A stretch of 55,954 nucleotides of DNA, taken from an uncultured Erysipelotrichaceae bacterium (GTDB lineage Bacteria; Bacillota_I; Bacilli_A; RFN20; CAG-826). The notes under the pieces were generated by a model. That model was not told where the DNA came from. It did no database searches and saw only the letters and a list, made by a program, of their open reading frames with translations. Below, piece after piece: positions 26,905-37,203 of this stretch; positions within the stretch are counted from its first letter, which is position 1; each line of letters opens with the position of its first letter. Position numbers and translations under genes: made by a program. The stretch covers positions 1 through 55,954 of the forward strand of contig CADBUF010000070.1 of assembly GCA_902797795.1 (NCBI GenBank), in the 5' to 3' direction.

Positions 26905-28068
26905 ATAGAAACTTATAAATGTCCTATTTGTGGAAACACCGATATTCATTCGATAGGAATATTAAATGGCAAGCCATATTGTCGTAGATGCATTTCTTTT
27001 AAAGGTGAAGAAGTAGAACATAAACCATCTTATCCAAAGAAAGCACCTATATATCTAGAATATGAACTATCTCCAGAGCAAAAAGAATTATCGGATAAGT
27101 TAGTTGAGAACTATAAGAAAGGAATTGATAGTCTAGTTTATGCGGTGTGCGGATCTGGAAAAACAGAGATCATTCTTAAATGTATTCAATATTGTATTAA
27201 TTGTGGAGATAAAGTAGCGTTTGCAGTACCTCGAAAAGATGTATGTATTGAATTATCAAATAGGTTAAAAACTATTTTTAATAAAAATAAAGTAATCTCC
27301 TTATTTGGAGGACATACAAAAGAAACAAAAGGAGACATAATTATTCTCACCACACATCAACTATATCGATATAAGAGCTATTTTGACTTAATCATTCTAG
27401 ATGAAATAGATGCATTCCCATTTAAAGGAGACAAAATACTTGAAGCAATGTTTTATTCATCTTTAAAAGGACATTATATAATGATGAGTGCCACCCCTTC
27501 TAAAGATGTAATAAATCATTTTGAAAAACCGGGTAAAGATATATTGAAATTAGATATTAGATTTCATCATAAACCATTACCAGTTCCTAAGTTTATAAAA
27601 GGACCAACCATACTGCTCTTTATTCGTATGTTATTTCTACTAAAGAGATATACAAAAGAAGGAAAAAGAGTCTTTATATTTGTACCTACAATATCAGAAT
27701 GCGAGCAGTTGTTTTTATATGTTCATCTATTATTTAAAAATGGTAATTATGTTCATTCAAAAAGGCGAAATCGAAGTGAGATAATCGATGCTTTCCGTAA
27801 TAAAGTTTATGACTATTTAGTAACAACATCAGTTTTAGAAAGAGGAGTAACAATGCCCAATTTGCAGGTAATAATCTATAAAAGTCATGAAAAAATTTAT
27901 GATAAAGGAACATTAATTCAAATTTCAGGAAGAGTAGGAAGAAAGCAAAACGCTCCCTATGGTGACGTGATTTTTTTGGCAAATAAAATAACAAAAGAAA
28001 TGGAGGAATGTGTCAGTGAAATTAATAGAAGCAACAAAGTACTGCAAGATATGTTTCAATCAAATTAA
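26905..28068 (+). CDS. comFA: ComFA DNA-uptake helicase, apparently starting at ATA
   Basis: ComFA is the ATP-driven helicase/translocase for single-strand DNA entry in natural transformation. A zinc module (CPICG and YCRRC within the first 35 residues) precedes a helicase core: Walker A AVCGSGKTE, DEAD-like ILDEIDAFPF, motif III MSATPS, and VLERGVTMPNLQV / QISGRVGR near the end. No ATG, GTG or TTG exists between the in-frame TGA at 26896 and the zinc module. ATA at 26905 is the only plausible start, 10 bases after AAAGGAG. The in-frame GTG at 27145 would cut into Walker A. Length about 387, slightly short for the family. comFC follows, overlapping. Confidence 0.82.
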   Translation: METYKCPICGNTDIHSIGILNGKPYCRRCISFKGEEVEHKPSYPKKAPIYLEYELSPEQKELSDKLVENYKKGIDSLVYAVCGSGKTEIILKCIQYCINCGDKVAFAVPRKDVCIELSNRLKTIFNKNKVISLFGGHTKETKGDIIILTTHQLYRYKSYFDLIILDEIDAFPFKGDKILEAMFYSSLKGHYIMMSATPSKDVINHFEKPGKDILKLDIRFHHKPLPVPKFIKGPTILLFIRMLFLLKRYTKEGKRVFIFVPTISECEQLFLYVHLLFKNGNYVHSKRRNRSEIIDAFRNKVYDYLVTTSVLERGVTMPNLQVIIYKSHEKIYDKGTLIQISGRVGRKQNAPYGDVIFLANKITKEMEECVSEINRSNKVLQDMFQSN

Positions 28069-28651
28069 AGACAATTCATTTTACTCTTTGTTGCACAAAG
28101 ACAATTTGCTCTGCGAAAAGTGTTTTTCCTCTTTAAAAGCAAGATTTATAAATTTTAAAATTGGCAATATAAATTCTATAGCTATATATGATTATGATGA
28201 CACCATCAAAAAACTCATTTATACATTTAAAGGATGTTATGATTACGAACTCAAAGATGTCTTTTTAAATAGATATCTTACTTATTTAAGAATCAAATAT
28301 GCTGGATACGTTCTTGTACCAATTCCTTCTAGTGAAATCGACGATCAAAAAAGAGGGTTTAATCACGTTAAGGAAATGTTTAGTGCTCTTAAACTCCCAT
28401 ATATTGATGTTCTAAGAAAAAATAATAATGAAAAACAATCGGCTAAAAGCAGTAAAGATAGGTTAAATATCGATAATATTTTAGTTGAACAAAATATCAA
28501 CATTCTTTATGGGAAAAAAGTGCTGATAATCGATGATATTTACACAACAGGAGCAACAATGTTCAAGGCAATTCAACTAGTGAAAAAAGCTAATCCAAAA
28601 GTTATCAAAGTGTTAGTAGTAGCAAAGACCATTGATTTAAAAAAAAGGTAG
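28016..28651 (+). CDS. comFC: ComFC/GntX-type phosphoribosyltransferase-like competence protein
   Basis: A 211-residue ComFC protein. The N-terminal zinc module (CKICF, CEKCF) is followed by a PRT-like domain with the PRPP loop VLIIDDIYTTGATM. It partners ComFA in transformation. GTG 28016 is preferred over GTG 28010 because GGAGG at 28002-28006 is then 9 bases away. It overlaps comFA by about 50 bases, so the two are co-translated. hpf, which usually follows in Bacilli, is missing. Confidence 0.9.
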   Translation: MKLIEATKYCKICFNQIKDNSFYSLLHKDNLLCEKCFSSLKARFINFKIGNINSIAIYDYDDTIKKLIYTFKGCYDYELKDVFLNRYLTYLRIKYAGYVLVPIPSSEIDDQKRGFNHVKEMFSALKLPYIDVLRKNNNEKQSAKSSKDRLNIDNILVEQNINILYGKKVLIIDDIYTTGATMFKAIQLVKKANPKVIKVLVVAKTIDLKKR

Positions 28652-28776
28652 TCAAAAAATGAGAATAGTTAATATTGAGCAAAATGTATTAGCGTTGACT
28701 AATACAAAAATGATATATTTATTATCGAACGCAAATTTATTCTTTTTAAAAAAGAAAAATAACGGAGGCACATCAT

Positions 28777-31173
28777 ATGGGATTATTCGATAAATTGGCT
28801 ATCAAAAAATATGGCCGCATCGCGGATAAAGTCATTGCATTAGAAGAGACAATGAAAAGTCTTTCGGATGACGATTTAAGAGCTAAGACTGATTACTTTA
28901 AAGAACTTCTTAGAAATGGAAAAACTTTGGATGATATTAAAGTCGAAGCTTTTGCAGTCGCTAGAGAAGCCGCTAGAAGAACTATTGGTGAATTCCCATA
29001 CAAAGTACAAATCATCGGATCTCTCGCTCTTCACGCTGGTGATGTTGCCGAAATGAAAACTGGTGAAGGTAAAACCTTAACAGCAACAATGGCAGTTTAT
29101 TTAAACGCCTTAGCGGGTAGAGGTGTCCACGTAGTCACCGTTAACGAATATCTTAGTGAACGTGACGCTAACTGGATGGGCCAAATATATCGATTCTTAG
29201 GTTTAACTGTTGGAGTTAACCTTAGAGCGAAAACAACAAGCGAAAAAAGAGAAGCATATCTTTGTGATATAACATACACCACTAACTCCGAATTAGGCTT
29301 TGATTATCTTAGAGACAACATGGCCAATTCCATGGAAGGTCGTGTTTTAAGAGGACTTGATTTCTGTATTGTTGATGAAGCTGACTCAATCTTAATTGAT
29401 GAATCTCGTACACCGCTTATTATTTCAGGTGGTGCTAGAGCAAGCGCATCACAATACACAGTTGCTGATCGTTTTGTAAAATCACTTAGAAAAAATGTTG
29501 ATTATGAAATCGACGTTAAAGACAAAACAGTTAACTTAACTGACTCTGGTAACGCGAAGGCCGATCAGATGTTTGGAATTAAAAATCTTTATGATCCTCA
29601 ATATGCTGACTTAGTGCATAGAATCCATAACGCCTTAAAAGCTAACTACATTATGGCTAGAGACGTTGATTATTTAGTGGATGCCGAAGGACAAGTACAA
29701 ATTATCGACCAATTTACTGGACGTGTTCTCCCAGGAAGAGAATGGTCTGATGGTCTTCATCAAGCTGTTCAAGCTAAAGAAAATGTTGAAATCAAACAAG
29801 AGACAGTGACAATGGCCACTATTACATATCAAAACTTCTTCCGTCTATATAAGAAGATGGCAGGTATGACAGGTACTGCTAAAACCGAAGAAGAAGAATT
29901 CCGTAAAATTTATAACATGCGCGTTGTTTGTGTACCTACAAATAAGCCTGTAATCCGTATAGACGCACTCGATTATGTCTATGCACACAAAGGGCCAAAA
30001 CTAGCCGCATTAATCAAGGAAGTTAAAGAAAGACATGAAAAGGGACAACCAATTTTAATTGGTACTGTCTCAGTTGAATCATCTGAAGAAGTAAGTAAGT
30101 TGCTCACAGAAGCGGGCTTAAAACATGAAATGTTAAACGCCAAAAACCACGCTCGTGAAGCTGAAATCATTAAGGACGCTGGTAAAAAAGGCGCTATTAC
30201 TCTTGCTACCAACATGGCAGGTCGTGGTACCGATATCAAAATTGATGATGAAGTCAGAGCGTTAGGTGGTTTGTGTGTTTTTGGCACAGAAAGACATGAA
30301 TCAAGACGTATTGATAATCAATTAAGAGGTCGTGCTGGCCGTCAAGGTGATCCAGGATTCTCCAGATTCTATGTTTCTTTCGATGACGAACTATTAGTGA
30401 GATTCGCTGCTGATAATATGCGTAAATTCATTGAAAAGAATTTTGGTGATGAAGCTTTAGAGGCTCGTATGGTCACTAATGTTATTACAAGCGCTCAAAA
30501 ACGTATTGAAGGACAAAACTTTGACACTCGTAAATCATTGCTTGATTACGATGATGTTTTAGCCAAACAACGTCAAATTGTCTATGACAAACGCGATAGA
30601 ATCATTGAAGGAAAAGATATTAGTGATATCGTTGATGATATCTTTAGAACCACTGGCACATTCTTAGCAAGTAAAGCAGTGCCAGAAGGAAATACTGATA
30701 AAGTTATTTCTGGCGATTTATTAGTTAAAGAAGTTGAACCAAGATTCTTACCACAAGGTTCCCTTAAAGCCGCATTATATGATGAATCATATGTAGATGA
30801 TGTTGGACCAGATCTAGGTGAAGTTTTATATGACCGTTATCTTGAAAAGAGAAAAGAATGGCCTGAAGAACTCCAAGGACAAGTTGAAAGAAACTTTATT
30901 TTAAGATGTATTGATCAAAACTGGACCAAACATATCGACGCAATGGCGAGATTACGTGAGGGTATCCATTTAAGAAGCTACGCTAACATAAACCCACTTC
31001 AAGATTATGTTAACGAAGGCTATAAAATGTTTAGAGAATGCTTAGATATTGCAAGTGTTGATGCTGTTTTGAATTTGCTTAATGTCAAAATAGAAAAGAA
31101 ACCAGTTGAAGAAACTCCAAAAGATACAACTGTTGTCGATGTTGAAGCCGAAAAGAAAGAAGAAAATAAATAA
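28777..31173 (+). CDS. secA: Preprotein translocase ATPase SecA
   Basis: SecA (798 residues) drives Sec-dependent export through SecYEG. Walker A MKTGEGKTL, DEAD-type VDEADSILIDESRTPL, the TNMAGRGTDI motif and RGRAGRQGDPG are all present. The C-terminal zinc-binding tail (CxCx8CH) is absent; the protein ends in a charged Lys/Glu stretch. Ribosome-binding site GGAGG just upstream. A TTGACT at 28695 may be part of a promoter, but no clear -10 box pairs with it. Shares an A with the prfB start (TAATG). Confidence 0.97.
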   Translation: MGLFDKLAIKKYGRIADKVIALEETMKSLSDDDLRAKTDYFKELLRNGKTLDDIKVEAFAVAREAARRTIGEFPYKVQIIGSLALHAGDVAEMKTGEGKTLTATMAVYLNALAGRGVHVVTVNEYLSERDANWMGQIYRFLGLTVGVNLRAKTTSEKREAYLCDITYTTNSELGFDYLRDNMANSMEGRVLRGLDFCIVDEADSILIDESRTPLIISGGARASASQYTVADRFVKSLRKNVDYEIDVKDKTVNLTDSGNAKADQMFGIKNLYDPQYADLVHRIHNALKANYIMARDVDYLVDAEGQVQIIDQFTGRVLPGREWSDGLHQAVQAKENVEIKQETVTMATITYQNFFRLYKKMAGMTGTAKTEEEEFRKIYNMRVVCVPTNKPVIRIDALDYVYAHKGPKLAALIKEVKERHEKGQPILIGTVSVESSEEVSKLLTEAGLKHEMLNAKNHAREAEIIKDAGKKGAITLATNMAGRGTDIKIDDEVRALGGLCVFGTERHESRRIDNQLRGRAGRQGDPGFSRFYVSFDDELLVRFAADNMRKFIEKNFGDEALEARMVTNVITSAQKRIEGQNFDTRKSLLDYDDVLAKQRQIVYDKRDRIIEGKDISDIVDDIFRTTGTFLASKAVPEGNTDKVISGDLLVKEVEPRFLPQGSLKAALYDESYVDDVGPDLGEVLYDRYLEKRKEWPEELQGQVERNFILRCIDQNWTKHIDAMARLREGIHLRSYANINPLQDYVNEGYKMFRECLDIASVDAVLNLLNVKIEKKPVEETPKDTTVVDVEAEKKEENK

Positions 31174-32277
31174 TGAAAGACCTAGTTAGTCTGAAACAAG
31201 AACTGGGTGCTGTTGGCGAGAGAATCCGTCAACTCGGGTATTCTCTTTGACCTCGCAAAATTAGATAAAGAGATTAAAGAACTCCAGTCAATTAGTGAAA
31301 AAGAGGATTTTTGGAACGATCAAAAGTCTGCTTTAGAGACAATAAACGAACTAAACTCCAAAAGAGGAGCGTTTGAAAAATATAACACTCTATTAAATAA
31401 CTTCAAAGACATTGAGGAACTTTTAGAATTAGCAGACGAAGAACTTTTAGAGTCATTAAACGATTCTATTGATGAGTTAAAAACCTTAGTGGCTGAATTT
31501 GAAGTAGAGAGATTATTTAATGGTGAATTCGATAATCTTAACGCAATCTTAGAAATTCATCCTGGTGCAGGTGGAACCGAAGCTCAAGATTGGGCTGATA
31601 TGTTATATCGAATGTATGTTTTATTTGCAGAAAGTCATAAATTCAAAATGCAACTTATCTCTTATGAACCAGGAGAAGAAGCAGGACTAAAATCAGTAAC
31701 CATTAAAATCAGTGGTAAACATGTCTATGGACTTTTAAAAAGCGAAAAAGGGGTCCACAGATTAGTAAGAATATCTCCTTTTGACGCGAACAAAAGAAGA
31801 CATACATCATTTGCCTCAGTGAACGTTATTCCTGAATTCTTAGATAATTCAATTAATATTGAAATAAATGATTCTGATTTAAAGATAGATACTTATAGAA
31901 GCGGAGGCGCTGGTGGGCAAAATGTCAACAAAGTTGAAACCGCAGTTAGAATTACCCACTTACCTACCGGTATCGTTGTTTCTTGTCAAGTTGAAAGAAG
32001 TCAATTATCTAATAAAGAAACCGCTATGGCGATGTTAAAAAGTAAGTTATATCTTTTAGAAGTAGAAAAAAGAAATAACGAATTAAATTCAATTGTTGGA
32101 GAAAAGAAAAATATCGAATGGGGATCACAAATACGTTCATATGTATTTTGCCCATATACATTAGTTAAAGATAATCGAACAGGGCATGAAGAAGTAGACG
32201 TTAACGCCGTTATGAATGGTAAAATAGACGACTTCTTATATGCTTATTTACAAATGGAGGCCAAAAACAATGTCTAA
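31173..32277 (+). CDS. prfB: Peptide chain release factor 2, programmed +1 frameshift
   Basis: RF2 reads UAA and UGA. It is encoded in two frames: 31173-31247 (25 codons, ending GYSL), then TGA at 31248, then +1 at 31249 ([12 protein letters not shown]) to 32277. The product is about 367 residues, normal for RF2. The slip site CTT-TGA-C is conserved, so scarce RF2 causes frameshifting and more RF2 (autoregulation). The discriminator is SPF in [17 protein letters not shown], and GGQ is in [13 protein letters not shown]. The upstream SD-like element is weaker and farther than usual. A GTG at 31207 in the downstream frame is not the true start. Confidence 0.95.
31245..31251 (+). promoter_or_regulatory. 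prfB +1 frameshift site CTTTGAC
   Basis: The CTT (P site), TGA (A site) and the following C are exactly the conserved RF2 slip sequence. The GGG upstream (31236-31238) is six bases from CTT, rather than about three in the classical AGGGGG-TAT-CTTTGA arrangement. Confidence 0.92.
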
Positions 32278-33241
32278 AAAATTAACAAAACAATTGATGA
32301 ATTACACTTTAGTAATTATCGGAACTATTTTATTAGCTTTTGGTGCAGTTATTTTCTATTCGAAAGTTGAATTAGTTGCCGGTGGTGTTTCTGGTATTGC
32401 CATTATCATTCAACACTTTGTAAAAAATGTATACATCTATGATTATCTAGTCGCCGCTTTCATAGTTCTTTTCTGGATTTTAGGACTGGTCTTTATTGGA
32501 AAAGACTTTGCCTTAAAAACATTACTATCATCTTTAGTTTATATAGGGGCTACTTTCCTTTTCTCAAGAGTAGGTTTCTTTAATAATTTAGCCGAACATT
32601 TTGCGGGTGTGAATACCGCTAACCAAGTTTTAATTAATGGTTCACAATTCACTATCGTATATACAGACGCTCAAGTTGGTAACTACATGCTTTGTGGCTT
32701 GTTTGGAGGCGTGTTTGTTGGAGGAGGAGTTGCCTTAACATTCTTAGGTGGAGGATCCACCGGTGGAGTTGATGTAATTCAAGTCGCATTAAACAAATAT
32801 TTCCATATCAAAGAATCAATATCATCTTTTGTTATTGACGCCTTCATCATTATTATCGGTATGGCTGTAATGCAATTATGGGTTCCAGCATTATGCGGTA
32901 TTCTCTCATGTTTTGTTAGCGCTGTGCTTATTGAAGTGGTCTATATTCGTAACCAAACAAGTTACCAAGTTGATATCATTTCTGAAAAGTGGAAAGAAAT
33001 AAATCAATTCGCTCAAATTGAGTTAGATAGAGGCACCACTATCATCCACGCTGAAGGCGGATATAAAGGTGACAAGAGAGTAATTCTAAGAGTTGTTTTT
33101 AACAAGAATCAATACGAAAAATTAAAAGATTATATTGCTCAAATTGATCCAACTGCGTTCGTTACTTTTACTCAAACAAATGCAGTCTATGGAGAAGGAT
33201 TCAGAAGCAATAAAAAATCTATCAAAATTAGAAAAAAATAG
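32270..33241 (+). CDS. YitT/DUF2179 membrane protein
   Basis: A 323-residue YitT-family protein: four to five membrane segments ([17 protein letters not shown], the GGGSTGGVD loop), then a C-terminal cytosolic DUF2179 domain (about residues 235-315, [19 protein letters not shown]). DUF2179 is thought to bind a small ligand; transport substrate unknown. The frame opens at 32240 inside prfB, but GGAGG and ATG 32270 mark the start. Members are common next to prfB in Firmicutes. Confidence 0.9.
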   Translation: MSKKLTKQLMNYTLVIIGTILLAFGAVIFYSKVELVAGGVSGIAIIIQHFVKNVYIYDYLVAAFIVLFWILGLVFIGKDFALKTLLSSLVYIGATFLFSRVGFFNNLAEHFAGVNTANQVLINGSQFTIVYTDAQVGNYMLCGLFGGVFVGGGVALTFLGGGSTGGVDVIQVALNKYFHIKESISSFVIDAFIIIIGMAVMQLWVPALCGILSCFVSAVLIEVVYIRNQTSYQVDIISEKWKEINQFAQIELDRGTTIIHAEGGYKGDKRVILRVVFNKNQYEKLKDYIAQIDPTAFVTFTQTNAVYGEGFRSNKKSIKIRKK

Positions 33242-33250
33242 TCATTTTGC

Positions 33251-35242
33251 ATGAAAAATATCGATTATTCACATAAATTTGAAATAGTTTCTAAGTTCAA
33301 ACCAACAGGTGATCAACCCACTGCCATAAAGGATTTAGTTGATGGCTTAAACGCTGGTAAAAGGCTACAAGTTTTACTAGGGGCAACTGGAACTGGAAAA
33401 ACTTTTACAATGGCTAATATCATTGAAAGAGTTCAACGTCCCGCTCTTGTTTTAGTGCATAACAAAACTTTAGCAGGACAACTATATTCAGAATTCAAAG
33501 AATTGTTTCCCAATAACCGTGTTGAATATTTCGTTTCTAATTTTGACTTCTATCAACCAGAAGCCTACATTCCAAAAAGCGACACTTATATTGATAAAAC
33601 AGCTTTAATGAATGATGAGATTGAAATGTTACGAACTAGCGCTATTAACTCGGTGTTAGAAAGAAGGGACACAATTGTAGTTGCATCAGTTGCCTCTATT
33701 TATGGATTAACTGATCCTGATGAATATCGTAACTTAGTGTTTGAAATACGTGTCGGAGAAGAGATTAATCGTCAAGACTTTTATAAAGCACTAGTAGATG
33801 CACAATATAAAAGAAACAATTTAGACACTCCACCAGGTAGTTTTAGAGTAAGAGGGGATATCATTGAAATAGTCCCTGCTAATATGACTGATAATACAGT
33901 TATTAGACTCGACACCTTTGGTGATGAAATAGAAAAAATATATGAAGTAGATTTACTCACCGGAGAAATTAAGCATTCATATCATACATACCCAATTTTC
34001 CCTGCCTATGATCACGCTTCCACTCGAGAAAGAATTAAAGAAGCGTGCGTATCGATCAAAGCCGAATTAATTGAACGCCTTCAATATTTTAGAAAAGAAG
34101 GAAAATTATTAGAAGCTGAGCGATTAGAAATGCGCACGAATCAAGACGTGGAAAACATGGAAGAATTTGGTATGTGTCCAGGAATTGAAAACTACTCTAG
34201 ACATATTGATAAACGTAAACAAGGACAAAGACCTTTCTGCTTAATTGACTATTTCCCAAAAGATTTTCTTTTATTTGTTGATGAATCACACGTTTCACTC
34301 CCTCAAATAAGAGGAATGTATAACGGCGATAGAAGTCGAAAAGAAACGCTTGTAGAATATGGCTTCCGCCTCCCAAGCGCCTTGGATAATCGACCACTAA
34401 ATTTTGAGGAATTTGAAGATTTAATGCCTCAAACTATTTGTACTTCCGCTACACCCGGAGATTATGAACTCAATCATACCGACGCTAAGATAGCAGAACA
34501 AATTATACGTCCAACAGGTCTATTAGATCCTGAAATTGAAGTAAGACCAACTAGAGGACAAATAGACGACATCCTTTTTGAAATTAAGGAAAGGATTACC
34601 CGTAACGAAAGAGTGATGATTGTCACTCTCACAGTTAAAATGGCGGAAGACCTCTCTTTATATTTAAAAGAAAGAGGAATCAAAGTTGTCTATTTACATC
34701 ACGAAACCAAAACGTTAGAAAGAAGCGAAATCATTTATCAATTACGTAAAGGTAAATATGACGTTTTGGTGGGTATTAATCTTCTTAGAGAAGGCTTAGA
34801 TATTCCAGAAGTCTCTTTAGTGACCATATTAGACGCTGATAAAGAAGGATTTTTACGTTCGACACGAAGCTTAATTCAAGTAATCGGAAGAGCGAGTAGA
34901 AACGCTCAAGGGAAAGTTATCATGTACGCTGATAACATGACCGATTCTATGAAAAATGCGATTGATGAAACAAATAGAAGAAGAAATATTCAAAAAGCAT
35001 ATAACGATGAATATGGAATCGTTCCAAAAACTATCATTAAAGAAATTAGGCCACCTATTCATAACGCCGACGATGAAATTAGCGAAATGGTTAAACTTTC
35101 TAAACATGGAACAAGGAGTCAATTAACAGCAAAAATTAAGGAGCTGGAGAAGCAAATGCGACAAGCAGCAAAAGAATTTGATTTTGAGCGTGCCGCCGAG
35201 CTTCGTGATATTATATTGGAGATGAAAGCAGAACTTAATTAA
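33251..35242 (+). CDS. uvrB: Excinuclease ABC subunit B
   Basis: UvrB (663 residues) verifies DNA damage in nucleotide excision repair. Walker [10 protein letters not shown], the beta-hairpin ([10 protein letters not shown]), helicase motif [15 protein letters not shown] and the C-terminal UVR motif ([12 protein letters not shown]) that binds UvrC are present. Usually followed by uvrA; here a two-component system follows instead. No strong ribosome-binding site. Confidence 0.97.
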   Translation: MKNIDYSHKFEIVSKFKPTGDQPTAIKDLVDGLNAGKRLQVLLGATGTGKTFTMANIIERVQRPALVLVHNKTLAGQLYSEFKELFPNNRVEYFVSNFDFYQPEAYIPKSDTYIDKTALMNDEIEMLRTSAINSVLERRDTIVVASVASIYGLTDPDEYRNLVFEIRVGEEINRQDFYKALVDAQYKRNNLDTPPGSFRVRGDIIEIVPANMTDNTVIRLDTFGDEIEKIYEVDLLTGEIKHSYHTYPIFPAYDHASTRERIKEACVSIKAELIERLQYFRKEGKLLEAERLEMRTNQDVENMEEFGMCPGIENYSRHIDKRKQGQRPFCLIDYFPKDFLLFVDESHVSLPQIRGMYNGDRSRKETLVEYGFRLPSALDNRPLNFEEFEDLMPQTICTSATPGDYELNHTDAKIAEQIIRPTGLLDPEIEVRPTRGQIDDILFEIKERITRNERVMIVTLTVKMAEDLSLYLKERGIKVVYLHHETKTLERSEIIYQLRKGKYDVLVGINLLREGLDIPEVSLVTILDADKEGFLRSTRSLIQVIGRASRNAQGKVIMYADNMTDSMKNAIDETNRRRNIQKAYNDEYGIVPKTIIKEIRPPIHNADDEISEMVKLSKHGTRSQLTAKIKELEKQMRQAAKEFDFERAAELRDIILEMKAELN

Positions 35243-35255
35243 ATTTAAGTTTTAT
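35232..35255 (+). terminator. Possible AT-rich terminator after uvrB
   Basis: A 7-bp stem AACTTAA/TTAAGTT around the uvrB stop, followed by TTTATAAAAG. The stem is all-AT but for one pair and the T run is short. Confidence 0.3.
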
Positions 35256-35282
35256 AAAAGTTTATTTTGTTTAAATAATGTT

Positions 35283-35963
35283 ATGAAAATTTTATTAGTA
35301 GAAGACTCACAACAATTAAATAAGGCCTTGGCTACGGTGTTAAAACGTAGCAATTATATTGTTGACTCCGTCTATGACGGAGAAGAGGCCGTTGATTACC
35401 TTAAAGAATATAAATACGACTGTGTAATTTTAGACATCATGCTTCCAAAGAAAAACGGACTTGAGGTTTTAAAATGGGCAAGAGAAAGCAAAATAGAAAC
35501 TCCAATTATTTTATTAACCGCCAAATCAACCACGATTGATAAAATCAATGGTTTAGATTTAGGGGCTGACGATTATCTTGCTAAACCATTTGTTGTTGAA
35601 GAACTATTAGCAAGAATCCGTGCTTTGATGAGAAGAAAACCATCATACACAGAAGAGAGTAATCTTAAATTTGGCGATTTAGTTTTGGAATTAGATAGTT
35701 CAACATTATCAAATGGTGATGAAAAAGTGCTATTGATGAATAAAGAATTTCAAATTATGAATATGCTAATGAGCAGTGGTTCAAAGATTATTTCTTTAGA
35801 CACAATTACTAAAAATGCATGGGATATAGACGCTTATTCAACAAGCGAAAATGTTTGGGTGTTTATCTCTTATTTAAGAAAGAAATTAGAATCGATTCAC
35901 TCAAAAGTTAAAATTAAATCAATTAGGTATCAAGGTTATTATTTAGATTATAAAGATGATTAA
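35283..35963 (+). CDS. OmpR/PhoB-type response regulator
   Basis: A 226-residue regulator: a receiver domain with the phosphoacceptor Asp in CVILDIMLPKKNGLE, LTAKS and DYLAKPF, then a winged-helix DNA-binding domain (about residues 125-226). Paired with the next gene, which overlaps it by 8 bases. No clear ribosome-binding site. Stimulus unknown; position suggests control of the lipoprotein at 37204. Confidence 0.94.
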   Translation: MKILLVEDSQQLNKALATVLKRSNYIVDSVYDGEEAVDYLKEYKYDCVILDIMLPKKNGLEVLKWARESKIETPIILLTAKSTTIDKINGLDLGADDYLAKPFVVEELLARIRALMRRKPSYTEESNLKFGDLVLELDSSTLSNGDEKVLLMNKEFQIMNMLMSSGSKIISLDTITKNAWDIDAYSTSENVWVFISYLRKKLESIHSKVKIKSIRYQGYYLDYKDD

Positions 35964-37152
35964 AAAATTAAAGATTAAGTTCATTTTATTATCAATGGTG
36001 TCTGTCTTATTTGTGTTATCAGTAACCATTGCTGTCATCAATATTAGCAACTACAATTCTGTTGAAAAAGATGGAAGAAAGGCGCTTTCTTTAGTCTTAT
36101 CGCGTGGTGTTAATGATAACGGTAAATACCAAAGTGAAGGGGCTCCACCTCCTCCATTAGAGTTAATGACTGAACATTATTTTGTTGTTGGATTTAACGC
36201 TGATGGATCAATTTTTGACTCTGACTTTGTTCATATTTTTACAATTACTAAAGAATATGGAGAAGGTATTGCCAAAAATGTCTTATACGAAGGTAAGGGT
36301 AGCGGAAAAATTGATAACTTTAGATATCAAACTAGCACCTCCAATGGCATCACCTATGTTGCCTTTGTCGATTTAACTGATGAATTTGCTTATTTTCATC
36401 GTTTTTTAATCACTTCCACAACAATTGCTTCTGGATGTTATATCTTACTTTTCTTATTAATTCTTCTTGCATCTAAACTTGCCTTCCTTACAAGCGAAGA
36501 GTCATATAGAAAGCAAAAATCATTCATCACCAATGCTTCTCATGAATTAAAAACTCCTCTTACCATCATTTCTACTGATATTGAAATCATTGAAATGGAT
36601 TATGGTAAAAACGAATGGACCGAATCGATTCGAGACCAAATTAACCGTTTGAGCTCAATGACTACTCAACTTGTCACTCTTTCTAGATTGGATGAAGGGG
36701 ATGTTAATAGTTATCCTTTCTCAGAATTTAATCTTTCTAGTGTGGCTAAAGAGTGCGTGGATTCTTTCACTCCTTCACTTGAAAAGGACGGATTTAAATT
36801 AATTAGTAATATAGAAGGTGACATAAATTATAAAGGTAATAAATATCTTCTTAATGAAATATTTTATATCTTCTTAGATAATGCGCATAAGTACGCGAAA
36901 AGCGGAGGAGAAATAGAAGTAGATGTCGCTAAAATAGATAAGAAAGTATCTATAGTTTTCAAAAACGATATTGCCGATAGTGACAATATCAACACAAAAT
37001 TAATATTTGACCGTTTCTATCGTTCTGAAAATCAAACTAAACCCGGCTCTGGAATCGGTTTAAGTATTGCAAATGAAATCATCAAGCTTCATAAAGGCAA
37101 AGTGAGTGCCTCTATTGAAAATAATAAGATTATCTTTTCAATTCTTTTTTAG
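35956..37152 (+). CDS. Sensor histidine kinase
   Basis: A 398-residue HisKA kinase. Two membrane segments (about residues 10-30 and 150-175) flank an extracytoplasmic sensor domain with no recognised fold. Then H box NASHELKTPLTIIS, N box FLDNAHKYAKSGG, and G boxes FDRFYRSENQ and GSGIGLSIANEI. Cognate of the preceding regulator. No HAMP linker is obvious. Confidence 0.93.
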   Translation: MIKKLKIKFILLSMVSVLFVLSVTIAVINISNYNSVEKDGRKALSLVLSRGVNDNGKYQSEGAPPPPLELMTEHYFVVGFNADGSIFDSDFVHIFTITKEYGEGIAKNVLYEGKGSGKIDNFRYQTSTSNGITYVAFVDLTDEFAYFHRFLITSTTIASGCYILLFLLILLASKLAFLTSEESYRKQKSFITNASHELKTPLTIISTDIEIIEMDYGKNEWTESIRDQINRLSSMTTQLVTLSRLDEGDVNSYPFSEFNLSSVAKECVDSFTPSLEKDGFKLISNIEGDINYKGNKYLLNEIFYIFLDNAHKYAKSGGEIEVDVAKIDKKVSIVFKNDIADSDNINTKLIFDRFYRSENQTKPGSGIGLSIANEIIKLHKGKVSASIENNKIIFSILF

Positions 37153-37173
37153 GTTTATTTTAGTTTATTAAAT

Positions 37174-37179
37174 TATAAT
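37174..37179 (+). promoter_or_regulatory. -10 box of the beta-helix lipoprotein gene
   Basis: TATAAT, 25 bases before the ATG at 37204, followed by AGGAGGA as a strong ribosome-binding site. No good -35 hexamer, which would fit a gene activated by a response regulator. Confidence 0.45.
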
Positions 37180-37203
37180 TTTTTCACTTTAGGAGGAAAA
37201 AAT

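Noticed and set aside
27145..28068. GTG at 27145 as the comFA start
   Set aside because: It falls inside the Walker A motif (VCGSGKT) and would delete the zinc module that is plainly encoded upstream in the same frame.
31207..32277. prfB as an uninterrupted gene from GTG 31207
   Set aside because: The residues before the TGA position in that frame do not look like RF2; the zero-frame peptide from 31173 does, and joins at CTTTGAC.
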